From IMG/VR virus record IMGVR_UViG_3300030106_002100, positions 1 to 52,344 of that record: 52,344 bases of DNA. One strand, written 5' to 3'. Source of the DNA: a virus. A model generated the notes under the pieces. It ran no database searches and had not been told where the DNA came from. It saw only the letters and a list, made by a program, of their open reading frames with translations. The translations under genes and the position numbers were made by a program. Below are positions 6,619 to 15,047 of the stretch, piece by piece (position 1 is the stretch's first letter; the number at the start of each line of letters is the position of its first letter).

Positions 6619-6627
6619 GGATAAGAT

Positions 6628-9150
6628 ATGGCAATTAATAATATAGACAAACCAATGGAACCCACCGACTTGACGCAAGCTATGGGAGAACCCGATATCG
6701 AGATAGAAATCGAGGACCCAGAAAAAGTTACGATTGGCATCGGAGGTATGGAGGTTGTGATAGATCCAGATGCAGAAAGCTCTGATGATTTTAACGCAAA
6801 CTTAGCTGAGGATATGGATGAAGCTGAACTGCAAGAAATATCAGAAAACTTACTAGGTGACTTTGAAGAAGATTTAGCTAGTAGAAAAGACTGGATGCAG
6901 ACATATGTAGATGGTCTTGACTTGCTAGGTTTAAAGTTAGAAGAAAGAACTGAGCCTTGGCCTGGAGCTTGTGGGGTGCATCATCCACTGTTGACAGAAG
7001 CACTTGTGAAGTTTCAGTCAGAAACAATTATGGAGACATTTCCCGCTGCTGGTCCTGTTAAGACACAGATAATAGGTGAAGATACCAGAGAAAAGAAAGA
7101 AGCTGCTAATAGGGTAAGAGCTGATATGAATTATCAGCTAACTGAAAAAATGGTTGAATATCGACCAGAGCATGAAAGGATGCTTTGGGGTTTAGGTTTA
7201 TCTGGTAACGCATTTAAGAAAATATATTATGACCCAAATTTAGAGAGGCAGGTATCTATATTTGTACCTGCTGAAGACATTGTTGTGCCGTATGGTGCAT
7301 CAGACTTAGAGACGTCAGAACGTGTTACACACGTAATGCGTAAAACACCGAACGACCTCAAGAAATTACAGGTGTCTGGTTTTTATAAGGATGTTGAGCT
7401 AGAAGGACCGACGGACTACTTAGATGAGGTAGAAAAGAAGATAGCAGAGAAAATGGGTTTTTCTGCAACACATGATGACCGTTATAAAATTCTAGAGATG
7501 CACGTAGATTTAGATTTACCTGGATATGAGGATAAGGATAAAGATGGGAAGGAAACAGGAATTGCTCTGCCATATGTTGTCACTCTTGAAAAAGCTACGG
7601 GAGAAATTCTTGCCATACGGAGAAACTACCAACCGGAAGACGAACTAAAAGTTAAAAGAAACCACTTTGTACACTATGGTTATGTGCCAGGGTTTGGTTT
7701 TTACCACTTTGGTTTAATTCACCTCATAGGTGCTTTTGCTAAATCAGGTACTTCTCTGATAAGACAACTTGTAGATGCAGGTACATTATCTAACCTACCC
7801 GGCGGATTTAAGACAAAGGGTTTACGAGTAAAAGGTGATGACACACCAATCAGCCCAGCAGAGTTTAGAGATGTGGATGTGCCGAGTGGCTCTATAAAAG
7901 ACAATATCATGCCCCTGCCGTACAAGGAACCTAGCAACGTTCTATATAGTTTATTAGGCACTATCGTTGACGAGGGTAGAAGATTCGCTAGTGCAGCAGA
8001 TTTAAAGATTGCAGATATGTCTGCAAACAGTCCAGTAGGAACAACCCTAGCCATATTAGAGAGAACTTTAAAAGTCATGTCTGCTGTACAGGCTAGAGTT
8101 CACTATTCTATGAGGCAGGAGTTTAAGTTACTCAAAAATATAATAAGAGATTACACACCAGACAAATATAATTACAAGCCAGAAAGCGCTTCGCCAATGG
8201 TAAAGCAGTCAGATTATGACATGGTAGAAGTTTTACCTGTATCTGACCCTAACTCTTCAACAATGGCTCAAAAGGTAGTACAGTATCAGGCAGTCATGCA
8301 AATGGCACAGGCTGCGCCTCAGATATACAACCTTCCAAAGCTACACAGACAGATGTTAGACGTGATGGGTATAAAAGATGCTGCAAAACTCGTGCCGTTG
8401 GAGGATGACGAGAAACCAAAAGATCCAGTATCAGAAAATATGAACGCATTGAAAGTTAAGCCTTTAAAAGCATTTTTGTATCAAGACCACGATGCACATA
8501 TACTCGCTCACATGACTTTCTTAAATGACCCAACCATGGCGCAGATTATTGGACAGAATCCAAAAGCAAGGGCGATAGCCGCCTCACTACAGGCACACAT
8601 CGCAGAACACTATGGGTTTAAATACCGAGTTCAGATCGAGCAGCAACTTGGTGCGCCATTACCAAAACCAGATGCAGAGATACCAGAAGAGTACGAAACT
8701 CAAATATCTCGCTTGGTGGCTCAGGCTGCACAGCAACTATCACAGAACAACTTGGTTGCTGCAGCGCAAAAGAAAGCTCAACAACAGGCACAAGATCCTA
8801 TTATTCAAATGCAGCAACAAGAACTACAGATCAAAGCTCAAGATGCTATGCGTAAAGCTCAGAAAGATCAGGCAGATGTTGCTCTTAAACAGGCTCAGAT
8901 TGCTGTTGAACAAGAAAGAATTGCTTCTCAAGAACGTCAAGCACAACTTAATACATTGGCAAAAGCAGCTACAGATGACGCCAAACTAGAAGAAAAACAA
9001 TCTAGTCAAGTGGTAAAAGCATTGGTGGAAGAACAAAAAATTGAAAATCAAGCTGATAATGCAATAGCACAAACGATATTACAACAAGCTATGAGTCAAC
9101 CTGATGAACCAGAGGAGCCTACACCTCCGCCAACTGAGGAGAGACAGTAA
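6628..9150 (+). CDS. Portal protein, 840 aa
   Basis: It lies directly after the large terminase gene and is followed by scaffold and capsid genes. The N-terminal 60 residues are acidic; the core (about residues 80-600) contains EPWPGACGVHHPLLTEAL and an ALPYVVTLEKATGEIL segment typical of long podoviral portals. The last 200 residues are Gln/Ala-rich and predicted coiled coil, like the helical barrel of P22-type portals. The portal forms the dodecameric DNA channel at one capsid vertex and nucleates head assembly. Start ATG at 6628 follows AAGGATA. Confidence 0.88.
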   Translation: MAINNIDKPMEPTDLTQAMGEPDIEIEIEDPEKVTIGIGGMEVVIDPDAESSDDFNANLAEDMDEAELQEISENLLGDFEEDLASRKDWMQTYVDGLDLLGLKLEERTEPWPGACGVHHPLLTEALVKFQSETIMETFPAAGPVKTQIIGEDTREKKEAANRVRADMNYQLTEKMVEYRPEHERMLWGLGLSGNAFKKIYYDPNLERQVSIFVPAEDIVVPYGASDLETSERVTHVMRKTPNDLKKLQVSGFYKDVELEGPTDYLDEVEKKIAEKMGFSATHDDRYKILEMHVDLDLPGYEDKDKDGKETGIALPYVVTLEKATGEILAIRRNYQPEDELKVKRNHFVHYGYVPGFGFYHFGLIHLIGAFAKSGTSLIRQLVDAGTLSNLPGGFKTKGLRVKGDDTPISPAEFRDVDVPSGSIKDNIMPLPYKEPSNVLYSLLGTIVDEGRRFASAADLKIADMSANSPVGTTLAILERTLKVMSAVQARVHYSMRQEFKLLKNIIRDYTPDKYNYKPESASPMVKQSDYDMVEVLPVSDPNSSTMAQKVVQYQAVMQMAQAAPQIYNLPKLHRQMLDVMGIKDAAKLVPLEDDEKPKDPVSENMNALKVKPLKAFLYQDHDAHILAHMTFLNDPTMAQIIGQNPKARAIAASLQAHIAEHYGFKYRVQIEQQLGAPLPKPDAEIPEEYETQISRLVAQAAQQLSQNNLVAAAQKKAQQQAQDPIIQMQQQELQIKAQDAMRKAQKDQADVALKQAQIAVEQERIASQERQAQLNTLAKAATDDAKLEEKQSSQVVKALVEEQKIENQADNAIAQTILQQAMSQPDEPEEPTPPPTEERQ

Positions 9151-9347
9151 TGGATGATGAATTAGAAATGCTGTTAGAGCATATGGAACACGAGATAGAG
9201 GAAATAAAACAAAATATGGCTGACGGATCTGCTAAGTCTTACGAAGAATATAGAAAGTTTTGCGGAATGGTTAAAGGTCTTACCATTGCAATTAATTACG
9301 TAATAGACCTACAAGAGAGAAGAGGTGGATACGAGGATGACGACTGA
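9150..9347 (+). CDS. Hypothetical acidic helical protein, 65 aa
   Basis: Coupled to the portal gene by a TAATG overlap. The product (MDDELEMLLEHMEHEIEEIK...) is acidic and helical and ends ERRGGYEDDD. A small protein of this kind often lies between portal and capsid assembly genes in marine podoviruses; its function is not known to me. Confidence 0.7.
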   Translation: MDDELEMLLEHMEHEIEEIKQNMADGSAKSYEEYRKFCGMVKGLTIAINYVIDLQERRGGYEDDD

Positions 9348-9693
9348 AAGTGAAGAAAAAGCTAAACAACTACCAGAACCTTCTGGGTATCACATATTAT
9401 GTACAATACCTGATGTTGAAGAAAAGTATGATAGCGGTTTGATAAAAGCTGACACTACAAAGCATTTTGAGGAAGTTCTTAGTACTGTATTTTTTATAGT
9501 TAAGCTTGGTCCTGATTGTTATAAAGACAAAGACAGGTTTCCAAGTGGGCCTTGGTGTAAGGAAGGGGATTTTATTTTAGCTCGACCAAACTCAGGCACT
9601 AGACTGAAAATACATGGCAAAGAGTTTCGTTTAATTAACGACGACAGCGTGGAGGCAGTAGTGCAAGATCCACGAGGCATATCACGAGCATAG
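9337..9693 (+). CDS. GroES-like co-chaperonin, 118 aa
   Basis: The sequence GYHILCTIPDVEEKYDSGL followed by EEGDF-type and GTRLKIHGKEFRLINDDSVEAVV elements matches the beta-barrel of the 10-kDa chaperonin family: a strand, a mobile-loop region, and the terminal 'dD(S)VEA' strand. It is longer than bacterial GroES (about 97 residues) because the loop is extended (CYKDKDRFPSGPWCKEGDF). Phage co-chaperonins such as T4 gp31 replace host GroES to fold capsid protein, and the position beside the head genes agrees. The start at 9337 is chosen over GTG 9325. Confidence 0.75.
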   Translation: MTTESEEKAKQLPEPSGYHILCTIPDVEEKYDSGLIKADTTKHFEEVLSTVFFIVKLGPDCYKDKDRFPSGPWCKEGDFILARPNSGTRLKIHGKEFRLINDDSVEAVVQDPRGISRA

Positions 9694-9703
9694 GAGATAA
9701 AAG

Positions 9704-10678
9704 ATGGCTGAAGAGCAAAACTTACCTAACGAAGAGGATGTTAAGAAACCTGAAGCTGAGGTGAAAGAGGTGGAACAAAAGGCATCTGATGTTGAAATAG
9801 AAATAGAAGATGATACTCCTGAACCAGATCAGAACAGGAAGAACCTTCCTAAAGAGCTAGTTGAAAGATTAGACTCTGATGAGTTAACTGAGTACGACGA
9901 TAAAGTGAAAGATAAAATCTACCAGCTTAAAAAAGTCTGGCATGACGAACGTCGTGAAAAAGAGCGAATAGCAAGAGAGAATCAAGAAGCTATTAAAGCC
10001 GCTCAAAAGTTAATGGAAGAAAACAAAAAACTGAAAGCTAAACAGCAGGAGGATGAGAAAAGCTATATAGATGCTGCAAAAAATGCTGCCGAGTTGGAAA
10101 TAGCTGCAGCAAAAGTAGCATACAAAGAAGCTTATGATGCTGGTGATAGCGAAAAGCTAGTAGAAGCACAGCAAAAACTAAACGAAGCTAACTTTAAAGC
10201 AGAAAGAATAAAATCTTATAAACCCTCTTTACAAATTCCTGAGAATAGTGTAAAAGATAAAGAAGATAAAGCACCCGCTGCTCTGCCGCCTGACGCAAAG
10301 GCTTTAGAATGGCAGAAGAAGAATGATTGGTTCGGACAAGACGAAGAAATGACGAGCCTTGCGTTAGGGTTGCATGAGAAGCTGGTAAAACAAAATGGTC
10401 CAGCTTATGCTACGACGGACGAGTATTATGACCGCATTAATGAAACAATGCGTAAACGGTTTCCAGAACATTTCGACACCGATTCTGATGACGCCGAAGT
10501 AGAAACGAAAGAAACTACTAAAGCAAAACCTGCAGCAGTTGTTGCTCCAGTAACACGAACAACTTCTTCAAAGAAAATACGATTGACAACGTCACAAGTA
10601 AATTTAGCGAAAAAGTTAGGATTGTCACCAGAGCAGTATGCTAAAGAAATGATTAGATTGGAGAACAGAAATGGCTGA
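9704..10678 (+). CDS. Putative capsid scaffolding protein, 324 aa
   Basis: A highly charged protein between portal and major capsid genes. The N-terminus is acidic (KEVEQKASDVEIEIEDD); residues 75-180 form a long predicted coiled coil of Lys, Glu, Ala and Gln; the C-terminal 40 residues are basic and helical (KKIRLTTSQVNLAKKLGL), like the capsid-binding end of scaffolds. It has no enzyme motif. Scaffolds direct procapsid assembly and leave before DNA packaging. Confidence 0.75.
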   Translation: MAEEQNLPNEEDVKKPEAEVKEVEQKASDVEIEIEDDTPEPDQNRKNLPKELVERLDSDELTEYDDKVKDKIYQLKKVWHDERREKERIARENQEAIKAAQKLMEENKKLKAKQQEDEKSYIDAAKNAAELEIAAAKVAYKEAYDAGDSEKLVEAQQKLNEANFKAERIKSYKPSLQIPENSVKDKEDKAPAALPPDAKALEWQKKNDWFGQDEEMTSLALGLHEKLVKQNGPAYATTDEYYDRINETMRKRFPEHFDTDSDDAEVETKETTKAKPAAVVAPVTRTTSSKKIRLTTSQVNLAKKLGLSPEQYAKEMIRLENRNG

Positions 10679-11120
10679 AAAACGTACAAACAGACAATAC
10701 GAAGACAGAGCTTCACAAGAGAGACCAAAGGCTTGGGCACCCCCAACTGCTAAACCTGAACCAAATAAACAACCGGGATGGGTTTACTTTTGGAAACGTA
10801 CGGCTACTTTAAACGAGCCAGACCCAAGAAATATTTCTATGGCTTTTAGAGAAGGATGGGAACCAGTTAAGTCAGAGGAACAACCTCATATGAAACACTT
10901 ATCTGATCACAATTCTAAATTTAAAGGTTGTATAGAAATAGGTGGTCTTTTACTTTGTAAAGCTCCAGAAGAACTTATAAATCAGCGTAATGAATATTAT
11001 TTAAATCAGGCTAACCAACAAATGCAGTCTGTAGATAATAATCTTATGCGAGAAAGTGACCCAAGAGCGCCTATATTTAAGGAACACAAATCCTCGGTGT
11101 CTTTTGGTAAAGGTAAATAA
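10671..11120 (+). CDS. Conserved head-region protein, 149 aa
   Basis: It overlaps the scaffold gene by eight bases (ATGGCTGA). The product is soluble, with Pro-rich WAPPTAKPEPNKQPGWVYFW near residue 25 and a PHMKHLSDHNSKFKGCIEIGGLLLCKAP core. The position before decoration and capsid genes suggests a role in head assembly. No known family assigned. Confidence 0.65.
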   Translation: MAEKRTNRQYEDRASQERPKAWAPPTAKPEPNKQPGWVYFWKRTATLNEPDPRNISMAFREGWEPVKSEEQPHMKHLSDHNSKFKGCIEIGGLLLCKAPEELINQRNEYYLNQANQQMQSVDNNLMRESDPRAPIFKEHKSSVSFGKGK

Positions 11121-11140
11121 TTTTTCATTAGGAGATAAAA

Positions 11141-11803
11141 ATGGCAGCTACTGCTTCCCCTTTTGGGCTAAGACCTACCAATATGATTGGTGGTGCGCCC
11201 TATAATGGCGGTGCTATTAGACACTATCATGTGAAAGCTAATAACTCTGCCGCTATTTTTAACGGTGATTTAGTTGCGTTAAGCACTGCTGGTTTACCAG
11301 CCGCTGTATCTTCAAGTCCCACTGGTATAAAAATACCTGCTACTGCTGCTGATGCTACGGCAGGTATTGTAGGAGTTATGGTTGGAGCTAGATACATTGA
11401 TGATAATGGTGTTCAGCAATTTAGACAATTTCTTCCCGCTAATGCTACAACTTCAGGGTTTACAGAAATCAAAGTAATGGTTAATGATGACCCTAGACAG
11501 TTGTTTAAAGTTCAAGGTAATAATTCTTTAGGTACATTTAACAGTGGTACAGGTGGATCTGGTTTTGCTGGCGCAGTTGGTAAAAACGGAGAGTTAGATT
11601 TTAGTACATCTGGTAGCACAAGCACAGGTAATTCAGGCGTAAGTCTTAAAATTGACGCTAATGGTAGTAATTTAGCGGTTACTTCAACTTTCGCTGTAAG
11701 AATTATTGATGTTGTTGAAGGTACTGAGGGTGATAACTTCCCTGAGTTTATTGTTAAATTTAATGTTGGCGTACATTCGTATGACAACTCACTTGGTATC
11801 TAA
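11141..11803 (+). CDS. Putative capsid decoration or head protein, 220 aa
   Basis: It starts MAATASPFGLRPTNMIGG and is rich in Gly, Ala, Ser and Thr with alternating hydrophobic residues, so a mostly beta fold. It lies directly before the major capsid gene with a good ribosome binding site (GGAGATAAAA). In many marine phages a protein with a 'PFGLRP' N-terminus precedes the capsid gene. Decoration of the capsid surface is inferred from position and composition. Confidence 0.6.
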   Translation: MAATASPFGLRPTNMIGGAPYNGGAIRHYHVKANNSAAIFNGDLVALSTAGLPAAVSSSPTGIKIPATAADATAGIVGVMVGARYIDDNGVQQFRQFLPANATTSGFTEIKVMVNDDPRQLFKVQGNNSLGTFNSGTGGSGFAGAVGKNGELDFSTSGSTSTGNSGVSLKIDANGSNLAVTSTFAVRIIDVVEGTEGDNFPEFIVKFNVGVHSYDNSLGI

Positions 11804-11815
11804 GGAGATTTTTAA

Positions 11816-12733
11816 ATGGCTATTTCAAGAGCACAATTACTAAAAGAACTCCTTCCCGGCTTAAACGCTTTATTTGGTTTAGAGTATGCCAAGTATGGTG
11901 AAGAGCACAAGGAGATCTACGAAACAGAGACTTCTGAGCGTTCGTTTGAAGAGGAAACAAAGCTTTCCGGCTTTGGTGCAGCCCCAGTAAAAACTGAAGG
12001 TGCTGCTGTCGAATACGATAACGCACAAGAGGCATTTACAGCTCGCTATACGCACGAAACTGTTGCTATGGGCTTTGCGATAACAGAAGAGGCTTCTGAA
12101 GATAATCTTTATGATAGTCTCGGTGCTCGTTATACAAAGGCTTTAGCTCGTGCTATGGCGTACACAAAGCAGGTTAAGTCTGCTGCAGTTTTAAACAAAG
12201 GCTTTACTGGAACAGGTAATCCTACCTATGGTGACGGAAAAGTATTGTTTGCAACTGACCACCCATTAGTTTCTGGTGGAACAAACAGCAACCGTTTTAC
12301 AACAGGCTCAGATTTAAATGAAACATCTCTTGAAGATGCGGTAATTCAGATTGCAGCTTGGACAGACGAGCGTGGTTTGTTAATTGCAGCTAAACCAAGA
12401 AAGTTAATTATCCCTCCTGCACTTCAGTTCGTGGCAACACGTATACTAGAATCTCAGCAGAGAGTAGGAACAGCAGATAATGATATCAACGCTATTATGA
12501 CAACTGGGGCTATTCCAGAAGGTTATACAGTTAATCACTATTTGACTGATAATAATGCTTTCTTCTTAACAACTGATGTACCTAATGGATTGAAGCATTT
12601 TGTCCGTACGCCTATGGCGACTTCTATGGACGGTGACTTCGATACAGGTAACGTACGTTACAAAGCTCGTGAGCGTTATTCATTTGGCGTTTCCGATCCT
12701 TTGGGAATGTTTGGTTCACCCGGAGCATCATAA
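11816..12733 (+). CDS. Major capsid protein, HK97-like, 305 aa
   Basis: The protein shows the pattern of Mu-gpT-like HK97-fold capsid proteins: an acidic N-arm (YETETSERSFEEETKLSGFG), a middle with FAITEEASEDNLYDSLGARY, and a C-terminal strand GLKHFVRTPMA...VRYKARERYSFG typical of the capsid beta-sheet. Position after scaffold and decoration genes supports the call. The ribosome binding site AAGGAGATTTTTAA is strong, as expected for the most abundant virion protein, and a hairpin follows the stop. Confidence 0.88.
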   Translation: MAISRAQLLKELLPGLNALFGLEYAKYGEEHKEIYETETSERSFEEETKLSGFGAAPVKTEGAAVEYDNAQEAFTARYTHETVAMGFAITEEASEDNLYDSLGARYTKALARAMAYTKQVKSAAVLNKGFTGTGNPTYGDGKVLFATDHPLVSGGTNSNRFTTGSDLNETSLEDAVIQIAAWTDERGLLIAAKPRKLIIPPALQFVATRILESQQRVGTADNDINAIMTTGAIPEGYTVNHYLTDNNAFFLTTDVPNGLKHFVRTPMATSMDGDFDTGNVRYKARERYSFGVSDPLGMFGSPGAS

Positions 12734-12740
12734 ATCAGGG

Positions 12741-12757
12741 AGGGGCCTTGTGCCCCT
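12741..12757 (+). terminator. Hairpin after the major capsid gene, partial terminator
   Basis: AGGGGC (12741-12746) pairs with GCCCCT (12752-12757) around a five-base loop, followed by a pyrimidine stretch with few T. Probably an attenuator or a 3' mRNA stabiliser rather than a full stop, since late genes continue. A second hairpin, GTAGTAG/CTACTAC, lies at 12804-12835 before the next gene. Confidence 0.5.
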
Positions 12758-12848
12758 TTCCCCTTTCTAGGGTTTATATTCACACTTAACTGACCTAGCA
12801 GACGTAGTAGAGATGGTGTGAAAATGTGCTACTACACAGGAGATATAA

Positions 12849-13319
12849 ATGGGTACAACAACCTTTTCTGGTCCAGTTAAGGCCGGAACAATCAAAGACA
12901 CAACAGGCACGACTGTAGGAACTGACGTTAATAATGTTGGTTTCGTTTTAATGGCTCAGTCAGCAGTAATTGATATTACTGGCACGACCGCTACAACCAC
13001 AGTTGGTGTTATCCCAGCAAATTCTAAAATTACAGAAGTGATGTTAAACATTGTGGAAGCTTCAAACTCCCCTTCAGCAGCTACGGTTTCAGTAGGGTTT
13101 TCAGGAGCAACAACAGCTTTATTAAACGGGACAAACGCTAAAGCCGCAGCTTTAACATACAGCACAGGTATGGCTACCGCTTCTATTAATATAGGAACTG
13201 TTGATCGCACGGTAATCGCTACATTTAATCCAATAGCCACGGCAACTGGAACAGAGGGCATTGCTGACGTAACTGTTAAATATTTACAAGATACTAATCT
13301 AGACGTAACCGATTCTTAA
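12849..13319 (+). CDS. Putative head or structural protein, 156 aa
   Basis: A Thr, Ala, Val and Gly-rich beta protein (MGTTTFSGPVKAGTIKDTTG...) with a strong ribosome binding site (AGGAGATATAA). It sits between the capsid gene and another small beta protein. Composition and place suggest a capsid-associated or tail surface protein. No catalytic motif; family not recognised. Confidence 0.65.
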   Translation: MGTTTFSGPVKAGTIKDTTGTTVGTDVNNVGFVLMAQSAVIDITGTTATTTVGVIPANSKITEVMLNIVEASNSPSAATVSVGFSGATTALLNGTNAKAAALTYSTGMATASINIGTVDRTVIATFNPIATATGTEGIADVTVKYLQDTNLDVTDS

Positions 13320-13330
13320 AGGAGTAAGAC

Positions 13331-13636
13331 ATGAGTTTTGCATCTGACGTAAAAGCTCTTACTACAAAGGATACGGGTCAAAAGATTAGTGGTAGAACCA
13401 GAATACAAGGTATTCAGTATGTGCATAACGCTAGTGCTGATTTAACTCTTAGTAATGGAGCAACCTCTACAGGCACAACTTTATTACAGTTAACATCACA
13501 CAGCGCATTAGGCACAGAGGATGTCTTTATACCTGATAACGGTATATTGTTTGATTCTGGTATGCACCTAACTAATAGTAATACTGCAGCAATTACTAGC
13601 ATTACCGTATTCTATGTAGGTGGTGGCGAGACCTAA
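13331..13636 (+). CDS. Small structural protein, 101 aa
   Basis: Begins MSFASDVKALTTKDTG after AAGGAGTAAGAC. The sequence is beta-rich with Ser/Thr and a hydrophobic C-terminal strand (AAITSITVFYVGGGET). Likely a virion component paired with the preceding gene; function unknown. Confidence 0.65.
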   Translation: MSFASDVKALTTKDTGQKISGRTRIQGIQYVHNASADLTLSNGATSTGTTLLQLTSHSALGTEDVFIPDNGILFDSGMHLTNSNTAAITSITVFYVGGGET

Positions 13637-13638
13637 TA

Positions 13639-13938
13639 ATGGCAGAAAAAAAGAAGCGTAAGGGAATGGGGATTAAAACCTCTGTGAAGTCGGGTAATTT
13701 TCGCCCGACTAAGCAAGGTGCAGGTATGACTAAAAAAGGTGTAGCTGCATATCGCAGAGCTAACCCTGGCTCCAAACTTCAAACTGCTGTTACAGGTAAA
13801 GTTAAAAAAGGTTCTAAAGACGCAAAAAGGCGCAAGTCGTTCTGCGCCCGTTCTGCAGGACAAATGAAACAATTCCCCAAAGCAGCAAAAGACCCTAATA
13901 GCCGTTTACGGCAAGCTAGAAAAAGGTGGAAGTGTTAA
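13639..13938 (+). CDS. Small basic conserved phage protein, 99 aa
   Basis: A strongly basic protein with GAGMTKKGVAAYRRANPGSK and KRRKSFCARSAGQMK segments and a Cys at the C-terminus. This sequence type recurs in many marine phages and is, as far as I recall, listed as a domain of unknown function (possibly DUF6321). High charge suggests DNA or RNA contact inside the capsid. It is the first of a run of small Lys/Arg-rich genes and is coupled to the next by TAATG. Confidence 0.75.
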   Translation: MAEKKKRKGMGIKTSVKSGNFRPTKQGAGMTKKGVAAYRRANPGSKLQTAVTGKVKKGSKDAKRRKSFCARSAGQMKQFPKAAKDPNSRLRQARKRWKC

Positions 13939-14201
13939 TGGAAAAAGAAGATATACAAAGAGTCTTTGGTAAAGACATAAACAGCAAAGTTGCCGTTCAA
14001 GGTAATGAGATAAAACATATGCAGCAAGACATGGATGACATGAAAGCTGATATAGAGGAAATTAAAAAGTCTTTAGTTGAAATTCACGCTGTATTATCAG
14101 AGGCTAAGGGTGGTTGGAAAACATTGATGTGGGCAGCAGGTGCGGGTAGTGCCGTGACTGCTTTTATTATTGCAGTACAACAAATTTTTTGGGGAAAGTA
14201 A
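13938..14201 (+). CDS. Coiled-coil membrane protein, XhlA-like, 87 aa
   Basis: Residues 1-57 form a coiled coil (GNEIKHMQQDMDDMKADIEE...) and residues 62-84 a single membrane segment (TLMWAAGAGSAVTAFIIAV) ending in a short basic tail. This layout matches XhlA-type haemolysin/holin accessory proteins. It lies far from the main lysis genes, so a role in virion or membrane docking is also possible. The start is set by the TAATG overlap. Confidence 0.65.
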   Translation: MEKEDIQRVFGKDINSKVAVQGNEIKHMQQDMDDMKADIEEIKKSLVEIHAVLSEAKGGWKTLMWAAGAGSAVTAFIIAVQQIFWGK

Positions 14202-14677
14202 TGGCTAAGAAAAAAAGAATTAGTGGTGGTTTTGGTAAATTTCATATGGATGATAAGTCTTTTGGTGAAGCTTTTAACAAATTTAAAGCAGAAGGTATTA
14301 ATCCTTTTCCATATAAAGGCAAGATGTATTCTACTAAAACTAGAGACGAAGTAGAGGCTGAAAGAAAAGATAAAAATATAGGTGCTTCATCTGATTATTC
14401 AAAAGCTTCATCTAGTTATCAAGATGCTCCTAAACCACCAAAAGTTAAAAAAAATATTTCTATGCCTAGTACAAAGTCAACTAGATCAGATACGTCTAAA
14501 TCAGACAAAGTTAAAGGCACTACAAATGTTAAAACTGAGAAAAAAAAGAAAGGTGGTAATCCTTTATTTATGAAAAAAGGCGGTGTAGTTAAAACTAAAA
14601 TGAAAAGAACTAATAAAGCTTCTAAAAGAGCTGATGGTATAGCTAGAAAGGGTAAAACAAAAGGGAGGTTCGTATAA
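14201..14677 (+). CDS. Basic protein with DGIARKGKTKGR tail, 158 aa
   Basis: The TAATG overlap sets the start at 14201. The protein is Lys-rich and mostly disordered, with a GKFHMDDKSFGEAFNKFKAEG N-terminal part, a MKKGGVVKTKMKR segment and a C-terminal SKRADGIARKGKTKGRFV. The same tail is on the next gene and on the 126-aa gene at 15715. The 34 bases coding for the tail are identical in the next gene. Probably a packaged nucleic-acid-binding protein; function not established. Confidence 0.7.
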   Translation: MAKKKRISGGFGKFHMDDKSFGEAFNKFKAEGINPFPYKGKMYSTKTRDEVEAERKDKNIGASSDYSKASSSYQDAPKPPKVKKNISMPSTKSTRSDTSKSDKVKGTTNVKTEKKKKGGNPLFMKKGGVVKTKMKRTNKASKRADGIARKGKTKGRFV

Positions 14678-15033
14678 TGGCTAAAAAAGTAAAAGGTCAA
14701 ACAGGAACACAATCTGGAAAAGCAGAAGACGTTGATGCTAGGATAGAAAAACTTAAAGAAAAAGATAGTGAAAAACGACCGTTTTTCCAAAAAAACAGAA
14801 AATATTATTTGGAGTTAGACAGATTACAACAAAAAAAGGGTGGTTTTCCCAGAATGCACAACAAAAAAACTCTAGATAAATACATAGCAGAAAGAGATAA
14901 AGAGGTTGAGGAAATGAAAGCCGGAGGTAAAGTAGAAGCTAAGAAAAAGAAAACTGCTAAGAAAAAAACAACCAGAAAATTTAGAGGTGATGGTATAGCT
15001 AGAAAGGGTAAAACAAAAGGGCGCATGATTTAA
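14677..15033 (+). CDS. Basic protein with DGIARKGKTKGR tail, 118 aa
   Basis: Coupled to the previous gene by TAATG. The Lys-rich protein has a charged helical first half (EDVDARIEKLKEKDSEK), a MKAGGKVEAKKKKTAKKK stretch and ends FRGDGIARKGKTKGRMI. It shares tail and composition with its neighbour, so the two are probably paralogues or carry a common functional tag. Confidence 0.7.
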   Translation: MAKKVKGQTGTQSGKAEDVDARIEKLKEKDSEKRPFFQKNRKYYLELDRLQQKKGGFPRMHNKKTLDKYIAERDKEVEEMKAGGKVEAKKKKTAKKKTTRKFRGDGIARKGKTKGRMI

Positions 15034-15047
15034 AAAGGAGGTGTAGG

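Noticed and set aside
12804-12835. GTAGTAG/CTACTAC hairpin as a riboswitch
   Set aside because: A simple short stem with no conserved aptamer-like elements; probably mRNA stability or spacing only.
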